From NCBI GenBank assembly GCA_016790575.1, contig JAEUOU010000023.1, positions 62,001 through 126,000 on the forward strand: 64,000 bases of DNA, written 5' to 3'. Source of the stretch: Burkholderiaceae bacterium. GTDB taxonomy: Bacteria; Pseudomonadota; Gammaproteobacteria; Burkholderiales; Burkholderiaceae_C. Below the pieces are notes generated by a model. The model did no database searches, had not been told where the DNA came from, and saw only the letters and a list, made by a program, of their open reading frames with translations. The position numbers and the translations under genes were made by a program. Positions 61,484-64,000 of this stretch are shown here, piece by piece. Position 1 is the stretch's first letter. Each line of letters begins with the position of its first letter.

Positions 61484-62584
61484 TCAGGGCGCCTTGACCG
61501 AGACGGCCAGCTCTGTGGCGGTGGAGGTCCCGCCCTCCGGTCGGTCCATCAGCCAGTCGGTCAGACCGGCTCCCAGCCACATCCCGACCAGGGTCAACCA
61601 CGCGGTGACCGCAAAAATGGCGCCTCCGGTGACGCCCGCGCCGACGGCACACCCCCCGGCCATCATCGAGCCGAAGCCCATCAGCACCGCACCGACGATG
61701 TACCGCCGCATGCTGTAGCCATCCTTGAATCCTTCCAGTTTCAGATCCCGGCCCACCACGGCGCCGAGAAACGAGCCCGCAAAGACGCCCGGCAGCAGGC
61801 CGAAATCGAAGCCGACTTTCGGGGCGGGTGACGACAGCACCCGCATCAGCCATTCCGCCGACGGGCCGCTGAAGGTCAGGCCCTGAATCTGCACGGCTTC
61901 GAACGACTGGGTGGAGACCAGGTAGCTGAAAGTCCAGGCCGCCGCCACCATCAGGCCGGTGCCAATGCCGCCCACCCACATCCACAAACCCCGGCTCGGG
62001 CTGCGCAGCGAAAAAACCAGCGCCGCCGCAAACCAGACCAGGCCCGACAGCAGGCCGCCCCAGGGGCCGATGCCGGTGAGTGCCAGCAGGTCCCGGGACG
62101 GCCCGCCGTCGACGGTCCACCAGCTGCTGATTGCGAGGCGCAACGGCGCCAGCGCACCCGACAGCGACGCTTGCGCGGCCACGGCAAAGATCAGTCCGGA
62201 CAGCAGGGCACGCAGGTTGCCATTGGCCGACAGCACCAGCAGGCGGCTGGCGCAGCCGCGCGTCATGATCATGCCCGCGCCGAACAGCAAGCCGCCGATC
62301 AGGGCGCCCGACAGGCTGCCACGCGAGGACAGCTGGCGGGCGCTGCTGATGTCCAGCGCCTGCACCAGCACCAGCAGCTGCACCACCACCACGGCGGTCG
62401 AAAACGCCAGCAGCCAGACGGAGAGTTTTTCACCGAACGAGCGATGCCAGAACTCGATGACCGCGGCACGCAGGCAAAAGCGTGAACGCTGGGCAAAAAA
62501 TCCGAACAGCATGCCGATCACGGCGCCGCCCACAGCCAGCACGTTGCCGTCACCGAAGCGCTCCAGAAGGGTTGCCAGGTTCAT
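61484..62584 (-). CDS. YeeE/YedE-family sulfur transporter (TsuA-like)
   Basis: 366 aa, about nine or more membrane helices. Two pseudo-symmetric halves carry the conserved cysteine motifs: QRSRFCLRA near residue 37, TRGCASRLL in the first half, and AGGCAVGAGV in the second. In the characterised thiosulfate importer of this family such cysteines relay the substrate. Likely imports thiosulfate or a related sulfur species. GAGGAAG precedes the ATG. A broken MBL-fold gene lies upstream. Confidence 0.88.
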   Translation of the reverse strand: MNLATLLERFGDGNVLAVGGAVIGMLFGFFAQRSRFCLRAAVIEFWHRSFGEKLSVWLLAFSTAVVVVQLLVLVQALDISSARQLSSRGSLSGALIGGLLFGAGMIMTRGCASRLLVLSANGNLRALLSGLIFAVAAQASLSGALAPLRLAISSWWTVDGGPSRDLLALTGIGPWGGLLSGLVWFAAALVFSLRSPSRGLWMWVGGIGTGLMVAAAWTFSYLVSTQSFEAVQIQGLTFSGPSAEWLMRVLSSPAPKVGFDFGLLPGVFAGSFLGAVVGRDLKLEGFKDGYSMRRYIVGAVLMGFGSMMAGGCAVGAGVTGGAIFAVTAWLTLVGMWLGAGLTDWLMDRPEGGTSTATELAVSVKAP

Positions 62585-63021
62585 GGGCTTCCTCGATACA
62601 TCCGTTGTAACTTATGTGAATGCTAGTCTGTACCGGGGTGTCGCAGGTTGATGACGGTCAAGATGCAGACCGTGCTGCTGGGTGAGGGTGCCGGCCGACC
62701 GCTGGATCGACCCCGCGACCTCCCTCAGCGTCGGCAGCGTTCGGTTCGACCCGCAGCCGGTCGGTCCGTCGCACACGCCGGAAGACCTGGTCGTCCACCT
62801 GCCGGGCCAGAGGATTCTGTTTGCGGGAAACCTGGTGTTTCGCAGCCGCATCCCATTCGTCGCCCGCGCCGCCATGCCAATGGATTCGCCCGGCGTGGGG
62901 TACGTGTGGATGGTCTTGTCGATGTCCACGGCGTCGGTCAAAGCTTTCTGCCTGACCAGGTGAACAAGCTACTGGCCTCGCGCATTTGCCCGCGCCAGGC
63001 ACGCAGGAACGGGTTGGAGGC
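62585..63021. other. Intergenic region holding a broken MBL gene
   Basis: 437 bases between the YeeE-type gene and the SbmA-type gene. The middle (62682-62880) codes for part of a metallo-beta-lactamase-fold protein; the rest has no intact ORF or recognised signal apart from the YeeE Shine-Dalgarno. Confidence 0.6.
62682..62880 (+). pseudogene. MBL-fold hydrolase fragment (SoxH/quinoprotein-relay type)
   Basis: About 65 codons read PADRWIDPATSLSVGSV, GPSHTPEDLVVHLPGQ and ILFAGNLVFRSRIPFVARA. This is the central part of MBL proteins that accompany sulfur oxidation and quinoprotein systems (normally ...GPAHTPGDLVVWLP..LFAGDLVF.GRIPFV). The zinc-binding HxHxDH part upstream is missing, the usual Asp of FAGDLVF is Asn, and after Ala the frame leaves the family, so the gene is truncated at both ends. 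Confidence 0.6.
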
Positions 63022-64000
63022 TCAGCCGGCGCCCAAGACCGGCGGGACCTCTGGCGCGTCGGCAATTGCCCGTTCAAACGCCCACAGGCGCTTGAAGACC
63101 GAGATCAGCTCAACGATGGTTTCCCAACTGTTGACCAGGTACTGGAACGAGTTTTCAACCTTGTCGAATGCATTGGAGATTTGCTGGAAGATGCCCAGCG
63201 TGATGACGCCCGCCACCAGCGTAGGGCCCAACGCGATGAGCGGGATCAAGACGCTGAATTGCAGGTAAGACCACTTGGCCACGTCGAAGTACAGGTAGTT
63301 GAAATACAAGCGAAAGTGATTGGTCCGCAAGGCACCCCACAGCTCGCGCAGCTTGGGCGGGTGGGCGCGGCTGGCATCATCCTCGCCCAGCACCAGTTCC
63401 TTGCGGTAGGCCGCCTCGGTGAGTTGGTTGTTGAATTCCAGCCCCGGCAAACGGATGCCCGCCAGCATCAGCAGCGTGGTACCACCAATGGCCGAGAGTA
63501 ACGCCACGTACACCAGTCCCTGGTCCACCTGGCCCAACAGAGGCAGCTCGGTCACCTTGGCCGATAGACCCCAGAGAATGGGCAAGAACGCAACGAGCGT
63601 CATGACTGAGCGCATGAAGCTCACCCCCAGACCCTGCATGATGCGGGAAAACATGGCGGTGTCTTCCTGCACGCGCTGAGACGCCCCTTCAATATGACGC
63701 ACCTTGTGCCACTGGCTCTCGTAAAACTCGGTCATGGCGGTGCGCCAGCGAAAAATCCAGTGCTTGGTGAAGAAGCCGACAAACACCGCGACCACGATGG
63801 CCACCACGGCAATCCTGCCAAACGACCAGAGGAACCCATTGAACTCGGACAAACTGGTCGAGCCGGGTTGGGACAGGATTTTCTGCAGGTAGTCATAAAA
63901 CCCGCCATACCAATCGTTGATCTGGACGGATACCTGCACCTGGTACCAGACAGCAAACAGGATCAGCACCACACCGGGCCAGGCCCACAAGGCCCATTTT
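63022..64000 (-). CDS. SbmA/BacA-family peptide transporter, N-terminus beyond the window
   Basis: At least 325 codons, open to the window edge. Membrane protein of the SbmA/BacA family: VSVQINDWYGGFYDYLQ, FTKHWIFRWRTAMTEFYESQW, RHIEGASQRVQEDTAMFSR, GVSFMRSVMTLVAFLPIL and a final helix with LVNSWETIVELISVFKRL. These proteins import peptides such as antimicrobial peptides and bleomycin using the proton gradient and have no ATPase domain; none follows here. About 60-80 N-terminal residues are missing. Confidence 0.9.
   Translation of the reverse strand, partial: KWALWAWPGVVLILFAVWYQVQVSVQINDWYGGFYDYLQKILSQPGSTSLSEFNGFLWSFGRIAVVAIVVAVFVGFFTKHWIFRWRTAMTEFYESQWHKVRHIEGASQRVQEDTAMFSRIMQGLGVSFMRSVMTLVAFLPILWGLSAKVTELPLLGQVDQGLVYVALLSAIGGTTLLMLAGIRLPGLEFNNQLTEAAYRKELVLGEDDASRAHPPKLRELWGALRTNHFRLYFNYLYFDVAKWSYLQFSVLIPLIALGPTLVAGVITLGIFQQISNAFDKVENSFQYLVNSWETIVELISVFKRLWAFERAIADAPEVPPVLGAG

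Overview
This is a GC-rich, gene-dense stretch of a bacterial chromosome. The genes point to a betaproteobacterium, most likely Burkholderiales and Comamonadaceae-like: class I PHA synthase, gloB/methyltransferase/rnhA and dnaX-ybaB-recR orders next to the SRP RNA, a K+-independent H+-pumping pyrophosphatase, and a D-lactate/L-lactate-type lutA-C-B operon. The taxonomic call is inference; there is no rRNA or tRNA in the window. I see no prophage, insertion sequence or CRISPR array.

Layout. 0-3.5 kb: the end of a NUDIX gene, an alpha/beta hydrolase, and a run of three bactofilin-domain proteins interleaved with two small single-span membrane proteins. 3.6-6.5 kb: divergent soluble (ppa) and membrane-bound (hppA) pyrophosphatases, each closed by a clear intrinsic terminator. 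6.5-8.2 kb: a TetR regulator divergent from a ferritin-like metal-dependent hydrolase, with a palindrome sitting on the hydrolase -35 box. 8.2-11.9 kb: a secreted beta-propeller lipoprotein divergent from a DUF6502-type gene plus lipoprotein, separated by a perfect 19-bp palindrome. 11.9-17.3 kb: aldehyde dehydrogenase, SDR, exported glutathione peroxidase, Kef-type antiporter, TlpA-like protein. 17.4-21.1 kb: molybdenum-cofactor operon moaA - isochorismatase-like - mobA - moeA. 21.2-24.7 kb: PaaK-like adenylating enzyme divergent from phaC. 24.8-29.4 kb: RND efflux permease and adaptor. 29.5-33.2 kb: rnhA, methyltransferase, gloB, mltD. 33.2-38.3 kb: orphan NMT1-like binding protein, MAPEG protein, recR, ybaB, dnaX, small ORF and 4.5S RNA. 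38.4-45.4 kb: TAT-type metallo-beta-lactamase-fold protein, EVE protein, SUMF1-type protein, hybrid histidine kinase and a REC-cyclase response regulator. 45.6-50.4 kb: two hydrolases flanking a P-type ATPase remnant, then serC-serA for serine synthesis. 50.4-57.2 kb: secreted DUF5648 protein, lutA-C-B lactate oxidation operon, GST, DTW-domain tRNA-modifying enzyme. 57.4-61.2 kb: small unknown and exported proteins with a less GC-rich look. 61.5-64 kb: YeeE-type transporter, a broken MBL gene, and an SbmA/BacA-type transporter running off the edge.

The most striking unexplained structure is an interspersed REP-like element: ten copies align without gaps over about 33 bp (starting TACCC, middle AAAGGTC, ending GCTAT) within about 65-bp units. 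Most lie at gene 3' ends, but copies are carried in frame inside moeA and the dnaX linker and form the C-terminal ends of two other proteins. Other notable items are an A9 slippery run in dnaX at the gamma/tau boundary with stops close behind in both alternative frames, two homologous 21-codon micro-ORFs that stitch lutA-lutC-lutB together through ATGA overlaps, and gloB and its divergent neighbour sharing two bases of their start codons.
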